A stretch of 64,000 nt of DNA from Deltaproteobacteria bacterium (GCA_029261815.1 JAJDAQ010000026.1:1-64000), one strand, 5' to 3'; shown: positions 6,820-17,357, numbered from the stretch's first letter. Notes: generated from the sequence alone by a model not told the origin. A program made the numbers and translations.

Positions 6820-8550
6820 ATGGAATCGATCCGCTCGCTGATTTCGGTCCTCGCGCCGAATTCGGTCCTCGCGCCGAAGACCTGCCTCATCGCTGTCTGC
6901 CTCTTCGCGTCGGGCGCGCTGATGCCCGCGTACGCGGCAGCGCCCGAGCCGGCGCGCGGCGAACGGGCCATGGTGGTCAGCCCCCATGCCGTCGCCACCG
7001 AAGCCGGGATCGAAATGCTCGAAGCGGGCGGCAATGCGGTCGATGCCGCAGTCGCGGCCGCATTCGCGCTCGGAGTGGCGCAGCCGCAGTCGACCGGAAT
7101 CGGCGGCGGCGGCTTCTTGCTGATCCGCCTGGCCGATGGCCGTGCGGTGGCTCTCGACGCACGCGAGACAGCGCCCGCAGCAGCAACGGTCGACCTCTAC
7201 ACGCGCGAAGGTCTTCCGCCGCGCGCTTCGACGCTAGGCGGCCTGGCCATCGGGACCCCTGGAATGGTCGCCGGGCTCGCGCTTGCGGTGGAAGAGTATG
7301 GGACGCTCTCGTTGGCCCAGGTGCTGGCGCCCGCGATCCGAGCGGCCGAAGACGGGGTCGTCTTCGGGGCCTATCAGGCGCGCTTCCTCGGATTCGTGCA
7401 GCGGCCCGAGTTCGTCGCGCGCTTCCCCGAGACCGCGCGCATCCAGTTTCCTCCTGGGACGACGGCTTCGACCCGCAAACGACAGCCCGAACTCGCCCGG
7501 ACCTTGCGAAAGATCGCGCAGGACGGCCCGCGCGCCTTCTATGAGGGCGAGATCGCTGAGGCCATCGTCGCGGCTACGCAGGCGAACGGAGGCATCCTGA
7601 CAACGGCCGATCTTGCCGCCTATCAACCACGCCTACGCGAGCCCGTGCGTGGCACGTACCGGGGCCTCGAACTGCTCACGTTCCCGCCGCCGTCGTCCGG
7701 CGGGGTGACGATGCTGGAGGTCCTCAACATCATCGAGGCAGATGATCTTGCCGCGTCCGGGGCTGGCTCATCCGCCAGTATCCACCTCATTGCCGAAGCC
7801 CTGAAATGGGCATTTGCCGATCGCGCCGTCCACCTTGGTGACCCGGACTTCGCCGAGATCCCGGTTGCGCGACTCATCAGCAAGGCGCACGCCAAGGAGC
7901 TTCGCTCCAGGATCGGCGAGCGAGCGGGAGCCGTCGAAGGGCCCGGCTATGCCGTCGACGACAAGGGAACCGCGCACCTCTCGGTCGCTGACGCCGCCGG
8001 AAACGCGGTCGCGTTCACGGGAACGATCAACGGCCCCTTCGGCTCATTCGTCACCGTCCCGGGCTGGGGAATCCTGCTGAACAACGAGATGGACGACTTC
8101 GTGACAGACCCGGAGGGGACGAACCTGTACGGCCTCCAAGGACGTCGCGACAGCGCCAACCTGGTCGAGCCCGGCAAGCGCCCACTGTCGAGTATGTCGC
8201 CCACCATCGTGTTGCAGGACGGGAGGCTGCGCTTCGTCGCCGGAAGCAATGGCGGGCCGCGCATCATCACGTCGGTACTGCTGACGTTGCTCCACCACTT
8301 CGATTGGGACATGGACGTCGCCGAAGCGGTGTCCTTCCCGCGCTTCCATCATCAATGGCGTCCGGATCGCATCCAGCTCGAAGGGGCACATCCTGCGGAT
8401 GTGCAGATGGCGCTCGAAGCCCGCGGACACGAGGTGAAGCGCGTCGATGAGATCACCACCGGGGTCCAGGCGATCGCGGTCGATCCGGAAACGGGCGAGT
8501 TGCGAGGCGCGCCCGACCCGCGCCGAGACGGACTGGCCAAGGGCTACTGA
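6820..8550 (+). CDS. ggt: Gamma-glutamyltransferase
   Basis: A 576-residue N-terminal-nucleophile enzyme that transfers or hydrolyses the gamma-glutamyl group of glutathione, in the periplasm. The autoprocessing site and nucleophile is the Thr of GTAHLSVAD (about T384), followed by the small-subunit motif GPFGSFVTVPGWGILLNNEM. ATG 6820 gives a signal peptide ending near AYAA. The leader contains a perfect tandem duplication (SVLAPN then SVLAPK; 18 bases repeated at DNA level around 6844-6879), which an earlier in-frame start would not explain better. It is convergent with the M16 protease, with only 4 bases between stops. Confidence 0.93.
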   Translation: MESIRSLISVLAPNSVLAPKTCLIAVCLFASGALMPAYAAAPEPARGERAMVVSPHAVATEAGIEMLEAGGNAVDAAVAAAFALGVAQPQSTGIGGGGFLLIRLADGRAVALDARETAPAAATVDLYTREGLPPRASTLGGLAIGTPGMVAGLALAVEEYGTLSLAQVLAPAIRAAEDGVVFGAYQARFLGFVQRPEFVARFPETARIQFPPGTTASTRKRQPELARTLRKIAQDGPRAFYEGEIAEAIVAATQANGGILTTADLAAYQPRLREPVRGTYRGLELLTFPPPSSGGVTMLEVLNIIEADDLAASGAGSSASIHLIAEALKWAFADRAVHLGDPDFAEIPVARLISKAHAKELRSRIGERAGAVEGPGYAVDDKGTAHLSVADAAGNAVAFTGTINGPFGSFVTVPGWGILLNNEMDDFVTDPEGTNLYGLQGRRDSANLVEPGKRPLSSMSPTIVLQDGRLRFVAGSNGGPRIITSVLLTLLHHFDWDMDVAEAVSFPRFHHQWRPDRIQLEGAHPADVQMALEARGHEVKRVDEITTGVQAIAVDPETGELRGAPDPRRDGLAKGY

Positions 8551-8554
8551 CGCC

Positions 8555-11203
8555 CTAGGGTCGTATTGCGGCCAGCGTGGCGTGCTCGGGGACCAGGATG
8601 CGCTGCGCCACCCGTAGGACGTCGTCGGCCGTCACGGCCGCGATCCGCGCCGGATACCCGGCGTCCGCCATCGGGCCGAGTCCGTAGCGCGCATCCAGGG
8701 CGATCTGCAGCGCGCGGCCCGAGCTGCGTTGTTGGTCGATCGCGTGGTTGCCGATCAGGTAGCGGCGCGCGCGGTCGAGTTCTTCGGCGACCGGCGCCTG
8801 GTCGACGACCCGCGCGAGTTCGTCGCGAATCCCCGTCAACGCCTCGTCGTAGCGCTCGGGCGAAGTTCCCATGTAGACGGCGAAGAACCCGGGCGCGAGG
8901 CCCTCGACGTTCATTGCGCTCACCGTGTAGGCGAGGCTCCTCCGGTCGCGCAGTTCCAGGAAGAGTCGTCCGCCCTGGCCGGCGAGTACCTGGGACAGCA
9001 CTTCGAGAACATCGCGGTCGGGATCACGCAGCGTGACGCCACGGAAGCCCAGCACGAGATGCGCCTGCGAGCGGTCCTTGCGTTCGATGCTCTCGCGCCG
9101 TTCGGTCGGGGCCGCTTCGTCGGGGGCGAGCTGGTCTTCGATGCGGGCTCCGCCGGGGAGTGCCGCGAGTTGCTGGGACACCGCGGCGGCCGCTTCGTCG
9201 GGGTCGACATCGCCGACGACAGTGACGACGAGGTTGTTGGCCTGCACCAATCGAGCCTGGTGTGCGATCAGCGCGTCGCGGTCGAAACGGGTGACGTTCT
9301 CGGTCGTGCCCACGATCGGTAGCCGGTAGGGGTGCGATGCGTAGTGCGCTTTCGAGAAGAGGTCGAACACGCGGGCCGACAACCGGTCCTCGCGACGAGC
9401 CAGGGCTGCGAGCGTGTCACGGCGCTCGCGCTCGATTTCATCTTCGGCGAATGCGGGGCACGTCAGGGCTTCGGCAAAGAGTTCGAGCACGGGCTCGAAC
9501 TGCTCGGTGGTGCAGTCGAGCGTCACGCCACAACTGTTCCGGCCCGAAAAGCCGTCTACGTCGGAAGCCAGTGATTCGATGCGATTCGCGAACTCGGCAG
9601 ACGACCGCGACTCGGTGCCGCGGAGCCACATCGATGCGAGGAAGGCCGTGATTCCGGCGTCCGACTCTTGTTCGACGAGTTGCCCGCCGAGCAATGCGGC
9701 GCGCGCCGCGATCACGGGGACGTCGCGCCGTGGCAGGACGTGGAGCTGGGCGCCGTTGTCCAGCACATAGCTTTGGAGGGCCTCAGACGGTGCCGCGCGC
9801 CGCGGAGCCGTGAAGCGGCGCTGTGTCGACGCGACACCGCTCTCGACCGCCGCAGCGATCGTCTCGTGAGTGATTCCCGATGCCTCGGCCTCCGGGAGGA
9901 CCGCAGCCACGGTCAGGTGTTCGGGTGCGAGCCAGCTCTCGGCCACGCGCAGCAGGTCTTCCCGCGTCGTGTTGCGAACCTGTTCGAGGTAGATCTCCTC
10001 GTACATCGGATCGCCCGTCAGCAGGTGCCCTGAGCCGAGCTTGCGTGCCATGCCGGAAACGCTCTCGCGCTCCCATGCCTTGCTGGCCAGGAAGTTGCGT
10101 CGCGCCTTCTCGAGTTCTTCTTCGGTGACCAGTTCGCGCCGCACGCGCTCGGTCTCGCGGATCACGTGTTCGAGGGCGGCGCAGACATCATCGGTTTCGC
10201 CGTCGAGGGTGACGCCGAACAGCCCGGGGTCGCGCGGCGTGTAGCACGAGGCGTCGATACGATCGACGAGTCCCGATTCTTCCTTCACGCGGCGAACCAG
10301 GCGGGAGCTGTCGCCTTCGCCCAGGATGAACGCGAGCAGATCGAGCGGTGCCGAGTCCAGATGTTGGAAGGGGACGACGGGCCACGAAGCATCGACACAG
10401 GCGCGTTCGAAGGGTCGCGCCTCCAGTGCGGTGCGCATTTCCGCCTGGCGGGGTTCGACCGGTCGCTGCCGGATCGCCTCGCCGGCCGGAGCATCGCCAA
10501 AGATCGTGTGCACCTGCTCAAGAACCGCGTCGCCGTCGATGTCTCCGGTCGCGACCACCACGAGGTTGCGCGCCGTATACCACTTCTCGTAGAAGGCCCG
10601 CACGCGTTCGCGGGTAAACGAGGACACACTCTCGGCGGTGCCCAGAATCGGCAAGCCGTACGGGTGGGCGCGATAGACGGCCGCAAAGAGGGCGTCCGAG
10701 AGCACGTGATGCGGGTCGTCTTCGGAGCGCGAGATCTCCTCGAGGACCACGCCGACTTCGCGCGCGACTTCGTCCGGATCGAAGATGGAGGCGCGCACGG
10801 CATCCGACAGAACGTCGAGACCGAGACCGACGACATCCGAAGGCACTGTCGCGTGGTAACACGTCACGTCGAACGACGTGAAGGCGTTGATCCGGCCGCC
10901 CGCGCCTTCGATCGCGCCGGCAATCTCGCCGACACCGCGTCGCTCGGTGCCCTTGAACAGCATGTGCTCGTGGAAGTGGGCGAGCCCGCGCTCGTGATCC
11001 AGTTCGTCGGCGGATCCGACATCGGCCCAGATCTGGACCTCGGCGACGGGCGCAAGACGGGTCTCGCGCAGCAGCACGGTCAGGCCGTTCGGCAGTTGTT
11101 CGACCCGCACGTCTGCGTCCACGGGCGCGAGCGTAGCGAACCTCTCGCGGAGGTTGCGGACCGGCGCCGTCCGGGCGACCTCCTCAGGAGCACCGCCCTG
11201 CAC
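8555..11203 (-). CDS. Fused two-domain M16 zinc metallopeptidase
   Basis: 882 residues made of two consecutive M16 (pitrilysin/insulinase) halves. The first half carries the inverted zinc motif HxxEH (H76, E79, H80 in LAHFHEHMLFKG) with a downstream acidic stretch EEISRSEDDPHH. The second half (from about 465) lacks HxxEH, as expected for the non-catalytic half that closes the chamber. No signal peptide is obvious, so cytoplasmic or periplasmic location is open. The GTG start at 11203 has a weak ribosome site. It is divergent from hemW across 53 bases. Confidence 0.88.
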   Translation of the reverse strand: MQGGAPEEVARTAPVRNLRERFATLAPVDADVRVEQLPNGLTVLLRETRLAPVAEVQIWADVGSADELDHERGLAHFHEHMLFKGTERRGVGEIAGAIEGAGGRINAFTSFDVTCYHATVPSDVVGLGLDVLSDAVRASIFDPDEVAREVGVVLEEISRSEDDPHHVLSDALFAAVYRAHPYGLPILGTAESVSSFTRERVRAFYEKWYTARNLVVVATGDIDGDAVLEQVHTIFGDAPAGEAIRQRPVEPRQAEMRTALEARPFERACVDASWPVVPFQHLDSAPLDLLAFILGEGDSSRLVRRVKEESGLVDRIDASCYTPRDPGLFGVTLDGETDDVCAALEHVIRETERVRRELVTEEELEKARRNFLASKAWERESVSGMARKLGSGHLLTGDPMYEEIYLEQVRNTTREDLLRVAESWLAPEHLTVAAVLPEAEASGITHETIAAAVESGVASTQRRFTAPRRAAPSEALQSYVLDNGAQLHVLPRRDVPVIAARAALLGGQLVEQESDAGITAFLASMWLRGTESRSSAEFANRIESLASDVDGFSGRNSCGVTLDCTTEQFEPVLELFAEALTCPAFAEDEIERERRDTLAALARREDRLSARVFDLFSKAHYASHPYRLPIVGTTENVTRFDRDALIAHQARLVQANNLVVTVVGDVDPDEAAAAVSQQLAALPGGARIEDQLAPDEAAPTERRESIERKDRSQAHLVLGFRGVTLRDPDRDVLEVLSQVLAGQGGRLFLELRDRRSLAYTVSAMNVEGLAPGFFAVYMGTSPERYDEALTGIRDELARVVDQAPVAEELDRARRYLIGNHAIDQQRSSGRALQIALDARYGLGPMADAGYPARIAAVTADDVLRVAQRILVPEHATLAAIRP

Positions 11204-11256
11204 CGGAGGCCCCTATCCCCGCTGCCCTCTCCGACAACGCCCCGGACGACCGCCGG

Positions 11257-12414
11257 TTGGGCGTGTATCTCCACCTCCCGTTTTGTGAGCGGATCTGTCC
11301 CTACTGCGACTTCGCCGTGGTGGCCGGGCTGCCGGGCGGCCGCGAGAGCGGCACCGTGAGCGCGATCGAGGCTGAACTCGTGGCACGGGCTCCCGTCTTC
11401 GCGGGTCGCGAACTCGCGACCCTGTATTTTGGGGGCGGGACGCCTTCGCTGTTCGCGCCCGAGTCGATCGCGCGCCTGGTGAATGCCGTTCGTCAGACGT
11501 TCCCGGGCAACCCGGACGAGAGCACGCTCGAGGTCAATCCGAGCACCGTCGAACGCGAGCGGCTGAGCGGCTTCCGCGACGCCGGAATCGATCGCCTCTC
11601 GATCGGAATCCAGTCCTTCGACGACCGGACGCTGAAACGTCTCGGTCGTGCCCACGCCGGCATCGAGGGCCGCAAGACGCTGGAGGCATCCAGGGCCGCG
11701 GGCTTCGAACGGATCTCGCTCGACCTGATCTTCGGGGTCCCTGGCCAGGACCTCGCGGCGGTAGAGGCCGACGTTGCCGCGGCCCTTGCCTACGGACCGG
11801 GGCACGTTTCGGCCTACGCGTTGACCGTCGAGCCGGGTACGCCCCTGTTCAGCGCGGTCGAGCGCGGTCGCGTCGAGATGCCCGAGGACGATGCTGTCGC
11901 CGACATGATGGAGGCGGTCGAGGCTGCGCTGCAAGCGGCCGGCCTCCGGCGCTACGAGGTCTCGAACTATGCCCGCCCGGGCGAGCAAGCCCATCACAAC
12001 CGCCGCTACTGGGAGCGGCACGCGGTCCTGGGCCTGGGCGTCGGCGCGGTGTCGTATCTGCCGCCGTCGGTGGCCGGACCGCACGGTGCGCGACCGGCGA
12101 ACGAGCGCGACTTCGAGCGCTGGGGGGCCCGAATCCGAGCGGGCGAGGGCGCGTCCCCGCCGGATCCAGGCGGGCTTTCCGAAGGGGCAGCCCGTTCGGA
12201 GTCGATGTTCCTGGCACTGCGGCGCAGGGAAGGCTTGTCAGCCGAAGCCTTCATCCGGGAATGGGGCCAGCCGCCACGAAGCGGGTACGGGGCCGAGATC
12301 GACCGACTCGTCCGGGGCGACCTGCTGGCCGAGAGCGCGGGCGGCGATCTGGCACTGACGCACCGGGGCTGGCTGCTTGCAGACGCCGTCTTCGAAGTCT
12401 TCGTCGAGGGCTGA
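11257..12414 (+). CDS. hemW: Radical SAM protein HemW (heme chaperone family)
   Basis: 385 residues. The radical-SAM cysteines are C10, C14 and C17 (LPFCERICPYCDF), followed by YFGGGTPSLF and a SIGIQSFDDRTLKRLGRAH motif typical of HemN/HemW. The CPYCDF form and length fit HemW, a heme-binding chaperone, rather than the coproporphyrinogen dehydrogenase HemN. The start is uncertain: TTG 11257 gives the canonical YLHLPFC N-terminus and no upstream ATG or GTG is in frame. It is followed by hrcA after about 100 bases, the hemW-hrcA-grpE order seen in many bacteria. Confidence 0.9.
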   Translation: MGVYLHLPFCERICPYCDFAVVAGLPGGRESGTVSAIEAELVARAPVFAGRELATLYFGGGTPSLFAPESIARLVNAVRQTFPGNPDESTLEVNPSTVERERLSGFRDAGIDRLSIGIQSFDDRTLKRLGRAHAGIEGRKTLEASRAAGFERISLDLIFGVPGQDLAAVEADVAAALAYGPGHVSAYALTVEPGTPLFSAVERGRVEMPEDDAVADMMEAVEAALQAAGLRRYEVSNYARPGEQAHHNRRYWERHAVLGLGVGAVSYLPPSVAGPHGARPANERDFERWGARIRAGEGASPPDPGGLSEGAARSESMFLALRRREGLSAEAFIREWGQPPRSGYGAEIDRLVRGDLLAESAGGDLALTHRGWLLADAVFEVFVEG

Positions 12415-12415
12415 A

Positions 12416-12445
12416 TTGACGCCGCCCCGGCCGCTCTGGTACCCC
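12416..12445 (+). promoter_or_regulatory. Candidate promoter of the hrcA-grpE-dnaK-dnaJ cluster
   Basis: TTGACG (12416-12421), an 18-base spacer and TACCCC (12440-12445) lie right after the hemW stop and 67 bases before hrcA. The same architecture precedes other genes in this window. No CIRCE inverted repeat is visible here, so HrcA may not control its own operon through this site. Confidence 0.45.
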
Positions 12446-12511
12446 TCAGAATCGGTTCGATTGGCGCGAGCGCGTGCAGCGCCCCTGCCCGTCGACCGCG
12501 GGAACGCCATC

Positions 12512-13558
12512 ATGGCCATGCTCACCTCCGACGAATTCGAAGTCTCGCGCCAGGTGCTGAGTGATCGCCAGGGCCAGGTCCTGCACGCCGTCGTGTCTTC
12601 CTGGGTCGGTGGTGGCGCGCCGGTCTCGTCGGAGACGATTGCGGCGATTCTCCCGGTCCGGCTCTCGCCCCAGAGTGTGCGGAACACGTTGGCCGAACTC
12701 GCTCGTCTGAGCCTCGTCCGGAAGCCCCATCGCTCGGCCGGCCGGATCCCGACCGAACTCGGGATGCGCGTCTTCGTGGACCAACTGCTCCCGCCGACAG
12801 AACTCGGTCCCTTCGAGAAGCAGGAACTCGCGGACTCACTCGAGTCGAGCCGCGAGATCGGTCTGGCCGAAACCGCGACGCAGTTGCTGAGTGAGCGCAC
12901 CCATCAGCTTGGCTTCGTGCGTGCGCCGCGACTCGAACGCCTCGTGCTACGGCACGTCTCGTTCGTCCGCGTATCCAGCGAGCGCGTGATGGCCGTTCTG
13001 GTCTCCGAAGGCGGACGTGCGTTCCAGCGCGTTCTCGAGGAGCCCGGACAGGGAGACCAGATCGAACTGGATCGCATGGCCGCGGCGCTCAATGAGCGGT
13101 TGGGTGGCCAGAGCCTGGCCGAAGTGCGCGAGCGCCTGTTTCGTGAAGCGGTCGCGCTTCGCGGGCACGCTGACGAACTGCTGGCTCGCGCGCTTGGCCC
13201 CGATGCGCAGACCGATGTCGCGGACCTGTTTCTCGGGACGCGGCTCGTACTGCTCGAACAGCCCGAGTTCCAGGATCCGGAACGGCTTCGGTCACTGCTA
13301 CGGACGGTCGAGGAGAAAGAGCGCCTCTTGATCTGGGTCGATCGTGTCGCGGCGGGAACCGGCGTTCGCGTGGCCTTCGGAAACGGCGGCGGTGACGCAG
13401 CGCTGGCCGACTGCGTGCTGGTCGCGGCTCCGTACGGAGATCCGGAGGCGCCGCTCGGCGCGCTGGGCGTGATCGGACCCCGACGAATGGACTTTGCCCG
13501 CGTCGTACCCCTCGTCGGGTACATGTCGCGGCTACTCACAGGAATGCTTCCCGCGTGA
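12512..13558 (+). CDS. hrcA: Heat-inducible transcription repressor HrcA
   Basis: 348 residues. The N-terminal winged helix (about 5-80: SDRQGQVLHAVVSSWV, then LSPQSVRNTLAELARLSLV) is followed by the HrcA signature HRSAGRIPTELGMRVFVDQL and a GAF-like C-terminal domain ending GPRRMDFARVVPLVGYMS. HrcA represses chaperone operons by binding CIRCE and is folded by GroEL. ATG 12512 was chosen at the start of homology; ATG 12518 is also possible. It overlaps grpE by 4 bases (GTGA). The only CIRCE-like site found is a degenerate one upstream of groES (32155). Confidence 0.93.
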   Translation: MAMLTSDEFEVSRQVLSDRQGQVLHAVVSSWVGGGAPVSSETIAAILPVRLSPQSVRNTLAELARLSLVRKPHRSAGRIPTELGMRVFVDQLLPPTELGPFEKQELADSLESSREIGLAETATQLLSERTHQLGFVRAPRLERLVLRHVSFVRVSSERVMAVLVSEGGRAFQRVLEEPGQGDQIELDRMAAALNERLGGQSLAEVRERLFREAVALRGHADELLARALGPDAQTDVADLFLGTRLVLLEQPEFQDPERLRSLLRTVEEKERLLIWVDRVAAGTGVRVAFGNGGGDAALADCVLVAAPYGDPEAPLGALGVIGPRRMDFARVVPLVGYMSRLLTGMLPA

Positions 13559-14265
13559 CGACGCCCGACGACCCGAAGGATGGAACGCCCGAGGAGGCCG
13601 AAGGCGGCACCCTCGCGATGGATCCGGAACTCGAAGCCGCGCTTCGGGAAGCGACGGAATCCGTTGAGGCCCGCGCGGCCGAGCGTCAAGCCGCAGCCCA
13701 TTCCGGCGCGCCGGCCGAGGTGACGAGCGAAGAACTGGAGTCGCTCCGAACCCGTCTGGTCGAAGTCGAGGCCGAGAACGAGGCCCTGCAGGACCGCCTC
13801 GTTCGGCTCCAGGCCGACTTCGAGAACCACCGCCGGCGCGGACTGAAGGAGCGCCAGGACGCCCTTCACTATGGCCATGAGAATCTCGTCAAGGATCTCC
13901 TGGGAACGGTCGATAACTTGGAGCGCGCCATCGATCACGCTTCACAGAGTGATGGCGGGGACTTGGAAGGTCTGTTGCAGGGTGTCGAACTCGTGCAACG
14001 GGACCTCCTCGGGACCCTGAACCAACATTCGGTGAACGAGATCGAGGCGGCCGAAAGGCCGTTCGATCCGAACGTCCACGAAGCCATGGCGCAAGTAGAG
14101 GATTCGGAAAGACCGGCGGGAACCGTCGTCCAGGTGCTGCAGAAGGGATACCTGCTGCGGGATCGCCTGCTTCGACCGGCTCGCGTCATGGTGTCCAAGG
14201 CACCGGCAAATTCATCGCCGGAAGCGGCGGACGAAGCAAGTGCCGGAGACGGCGAAGCCGACTAG
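13555..14265 (+). CDS. grpE: Nucleotide exchange factor GrpE
   Basis: 236 residues. An acidic disordered N-terminus (about 1-60), a long coiled coil (about 60-115, ELESLRTRLVEVEAENEALQ then RLQADFENHRRR) and the C-terminal beta domain (about 150-205: NEIEAAERPFDPNVHEAM, then GYLLRDRLLRPARVMVSK) give the complete GrpE layout. It releases ADP from DnaK. The GTG start overlaps the hrcA stop (GTGA), indicating translational coupling. dnaK follows after 51 bases. Confidence 0.96.
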   Translation: MTTPDDPKDGTPEEAEGGTLAMDPELEAALREATESVEARAAERQAAAHSGAPAEVTSEELESLRTRLVEVEAENEALQDRLVRLQADFENHRRRGLKERQDALHYGHENLVKDLLGTVDNLERAIDHASQSDGGDLEGLLQGVELVQRDLLGTLNQHSVNEIEAAERPFDPNVHEAMAQVEDSERPAGTVVQVLQKGYLLRDRLLRPARVMVSKAPANSSPEAADEASAGDGEAD

Positions 14266-14316
14266 CTGGATGACGCCGCAAGCGCCTCCGGCCGACGGTC
14301 AGGGGGCAGCGAAGCG

Positions 14317-16140
14317 ATGGGCAAGGTCATCGGAATCGACCTGGGAACCACGAACTCGTGCGTTTCGGTCATGGAAGGCGGAGACGCCGAGGTCATCGCC
14401 AACGCCGAAGGTGCACGCACGACGCCGTCCATGGTCGCGTACACCGACGGGGGTGAGAAGCTCGTGGGTCAGGTGGCGAAGCGTCAGGCGGTCACCAACC
14501 CGACCCGGACGATCTACGCAACGAAACGCCTGATCGGTCGGCGCTTCGATGCCGAAGAGATCACGCGCTTCAACGACGTTGCCCCGTTCGAGATCAAGGA
14601 AGCCGAGAACGGCGATGCCTGGGTCGATGTCGAAGGAAAGCTCTGCCCGCCGCAGGAGATCTCGGCGACGATTCTTGCGCGCATGCGCGATACCGCATCC
14701 GACTTCCTCGGAGAGCCGGTGACCGACGCCGTCATCACGGTCCCGGCGTACTTCAACGATGCGCAACGTCAGGCGACCAAGGATGCCGGCAAGATCGCGG
14801 GATTGAACGTCCTGCGCATCATCAACGAGCCCACCGCGGCTGCGCTTGCGTACGGGATCGGTGAAGAGGACGAGAAGACGATCGCGGTCTTCGACCTTGG
14901 CGGCGGCACTTTCGATATCTCGATCCTCGAAATCGGAGATGGCGTCTTCGAGGTCAAGAGCACGAACGGCGACACCTATCTGGGCGGTGAAGATTTCGAC
15001 GAACGCATCGTCGACCACCTGATCGATGTCTTTCGGGAAGAAAACGGAATCGACCTGTCCGAGGACAGCATGGCGTTGCAGCGACTCAAGGAAGCTGCTG
15101 AAAGAGCCAAGCACGAGCTGTCGTCGGCGACAACCACCGACCTGAATCTCCCCTTCATCGCCGCGGACGAAGAGGGCCCCAAGCATCTCAACCTGACCCT
15201 GACGCGCGAGAAACTCGAAGTGTTGGTGGCGGACTTGATCGAGGGGCTCGTGGCTCCGTGCGAGACCGCCATCGAGGACGCCGAGCTGAGCCGTGAAGCC
15301 ATCGACGACGTGATCCTGGTCGGCGGGATGACGCGAATGCCACGCATCCAGGAGAAGGTGCAGGAGATCTTCGGGAAGCTGCCTAACAAGGGCGTCAACC
15401 CTGACGAAGTCGTCGCCGTCGGCGCCGCGATTCAGGGCGGCGTGCTGAAGGGCGAGGTCGACGACGTCCTGCTCCTCGACGTTACGCCGCTGTCGCTCGG
15501 CGTCGAAACCCAGGGAGGCGTTTCCACCAAGATCATCGACAAGAACACCACGATCCCGACCCGCAAGGGACAGGTCTTCTCGACCACCGAAGACAACCAG
15601 AACGTGGTGCGCATTCACGTGCTGCAGGGTGAACGCGAGATGGCGGCCGACAACAAGAGCCTCGGCCGCTTCGAACTCGTGGGCATTCCGCCGGCGCCGC
15701 GCGGCGTCCCGCAGATTGAGGTCACATTCGAAATCGACACAGACGGCGTGGTCGCCGTTTCGGCCAAGGACCTCGGAACGGGGAAGACGCAGCAGATCCG
15801 TGTCACGGCATCCGGGGGGCTGACCCAGGACGAGATCGATCGCCTGGTCGACGAGGCCGAGAACAACGCGAGCGACGACCAGGACCGGCGCGATCTGGCG
15901 GACCTGACGAACAAGGCGGACGGCCTCACCTACTCGACGGAGCGCACGCTCGAAGAGTACGCGGAGCACATCTCGGAAGAGGATCGCCAGAGTCTGTCGA
16001 GCGCCATCGAGAAGACCCGGGCGGCGATGTCCACGAACGACACGAGCAGCCTGGCTGTGGCGGTCGATGAGTTGTCGGCTCTGTCGTACCAGATGACCGA
16101 GCAGCTCTACAGCGCGCTGGGTGAGTCCGAGGACGCCTAG
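14317..16140 (+). CDS. dnaK: Chaperone DnaK (Hsp70)
   Basis: 607 residues. The nucleotide-binding domain shows [38 protein letters not shown] and [14 protein letters not shown]. The substrate domain begins after [20 protein letters not shown], and the helical lid ends [11 protein letters not shown]. The protein is about 30 residues shorter than E. coli DnaK: the disordered Gly/Ala-rich tail and its conserved acidic end are absent. It works with DnaJ and GrpE encoded on either side. The 92-base gap to dnaJ contains no clear terminator. Confidence 0.98.
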   Translation: MGKVIGIDLGTTNSCVSVMEGGDAEVIANAEGARTTPSMVAYTDGGEKLVGQVAKRQAVTNPTRTIYATKRLIGRRFDAEEITRFNDVAPFEIKEAENGDAWVDVEGKLCPPQEISATILARMRDTASDFLGEPVTDAVITVPAYFNDAQRQATKDAGKIAGLNVLRIINEPTAAALAYGIGEEDEKTIAVFDLGGGTFDISILEIGDGVFEVKSTNGDTYLGGEDFDERIVDHLIDVFREENGIDLSEDSMALQRLKEAAERAKHELSSATTTDLNLPFIAADEEGPKHLNLTLTREKLEVLVADLIEGLVAPCETAIEDAELSREAIDDVILVGGMTRMPRIQEKVQEIFGKLPNKGVNPDEVVAVGAAIQGGVLKGEVDDVLLLDVTPLSLGVETQGGVSTKIIDKNTTIPTRKGQVFSTTEDNQNVVRIHVLQGEREMAADNKSLGRFELVGIPPAPRGVPQIEVTFEIDTDGVVAVSAKDLGTGKTQQIRVTASGGLTQDEIDRLVDEAENNASDDQDRRDLADLTNKADGLTYSTERTLEEYAEHISEEDRQSLSSAIEKTRAAMSTNDTSSLAVAVDELSALSYQMTEQLYSALGESEDA

Positions 16141-16232
16141 AGCCCGCTTTCTCCCGCGGGGACCATCGTTCTGACGCGACTTGCCAACGGCAGGGTCGGT
16201 GCCGAGACTTGCGCCCCACCGAAAGAGGGCCC

Positions 16233-17357
16233 TTGAGCAAGCGCGATTACTACGAGGTGTTGGGCGTCCAGCGAGGAGTGGGCGACGACGAGCTGAAGAA
16301 GGCCTATCGGAAGCTGGCCATGGAGAACCATCCGGACCGGAATCCGGATGACGCCGCCGCCGAGGAACGGTTCAAGGAGGCCTCCGAGGCCTATGCCGTG
16401 CTCTCGGACCCCCAGAAGCGAGGCCAGTACGACCAGTTCGGTCACGCTGGAATGGGCGCGGGCGGGCCCGGCGGATTTCCGGGTGGCCAGGGCTTCGGCG
16501 ACTTCGGCGACCTGTTCAACGACTTGTTCGGCGACCTGTTCGGGGCCGGCGGTGGCCGAGGCGGACGTCGCGGAGGCCGCGGACAACGCGGTGCCGATCT
16601 CCGCTACGACTACCCGATCGATCTCCAGGACGTTCTCGACGGCCACGAGGCGACACTCGAACTCGCCAAGACGATGACGTGCGATACCTGCACCGGCTCC
16701 GGGGCCAAACCCGGAACCGAGCCGGTCCGCTGCGACCGCTGTCAGGGCACGGGCCAGGCGATCTTCCAGCAGGGGCTCTTCCGGATCAGTCGTCCATGTG
16801 ATGCCTGCCGCGGCGAAGGCTTCGTGGTCAGCGATCCCTGTGACGGCTGCCACGGAAGCGGCCGCACCGAGGGCATGAAGACGATCAAGGTGCCGATTCC
16901 GCCTGGCGTGGAAGATGGCATGCGCTTGCGGGTGTCGGAGCAGGGAGAGGCCGGAATCTCGGGCGGACCGCCCGGAGATCTCTACGTGGTCATCCACGTC
17001 CGGGAGCACGAGTTGTTCGAACGCGAGGGGCCGCATCTCCATCTGGAGGTCCCCATCTCGTTCGTGCAGGCGGCGCTCGGGGCAGAGATCGAAGCGCCCA
17101 CGCTGGATGGCCGCGTTTCGCTCCGGATTCCCGAAGGCACCCAGAGTGGCAAGAAGATGCGCCTGCGCGGCAAGGGATTGCCCGGGCTGGGCTCCCAGGC
17201 CCGCGGCGACCTCTTCGTGCGGATCTTCGTCGAAGTGCCCACCCAGTTGACCGAGCGCCAGCGCGAACTCCTCGAGGAGTTCGCTGAAGAGCAGGGGACG
17301 GAAGTCTCCCCGATGGCCAAGGGCTTTCTCGACAAGCTTCGGGACCTGTTCGATTGA
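16233..17357 (+). CDS. dnaJ: Chaperone DnaJ (Hsp40)
   Basis: 374 residues with full type-I layout: J domain (1-70, with HPD in [11 protein letters not shown]), Gly/Phe-rich linker (about 75-115), four CxxCxGxG zinc repeats ([32 protein letters not shown]) and the C-terminal substrate domains. TTG 16233 ([10 protein letters not shown]) was preferred because DnaJ proteins begin right at this motif and AGAGGG lies 4-9 bases upstream; an in-frame TTG at 16209 would add 8 residues. Its stop overlaps the following lipoprotein gene by one base. Confidence 0.96.
   Translation: MSKRDYYEVLGVQRGVGDDELKKAYRKLAMENHPDRNPDDAAAEERFKEASEAYAVLSDPQKRGQYDQFGHAGMGAGGPGGFPGGQGFGDFGDLFNDLFGDLFGAGGGRGGRRGGRGQRGADLRYDYPIDLQDVLDGHEATLELAKTMTCDTCTGSGAKPGTEPVRCDRCQGTGQAIFQQGLFRISRPCDACRGEGFVVSDPCDGCHGSGRTEGMKTIKVPIPPGVEDGMRLRVSEQGEAGISGGPPGDLYVVIHVREHELFEREGPHLHLEVPISFVQAALGAEIEAPTLDGRVSLRIPEGTQSGKKMRLRGKGLPGLGSQARGDLFVRIFVEVPTQLTERQRELLEEFAEEQGTEVSPMAKGFLDKLRDLFD

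Noticed and set aside
8551..8560. Terminator between ggt and the M16 protease gene
   Set aside because: CGCCCTAGGG is a short palindrome spanning the stops; no stem long enough and no U tract.
14299..15969. 556-residue open frame antisense to dnaK
   Set aside because: Mirror of strong codon bias in dnaK; no recognisable domains, no ribosome site. The same applies to the long frames opposite groEL (29902-31458), dnaJ (16137-18020) and rpoD (34972-36204).
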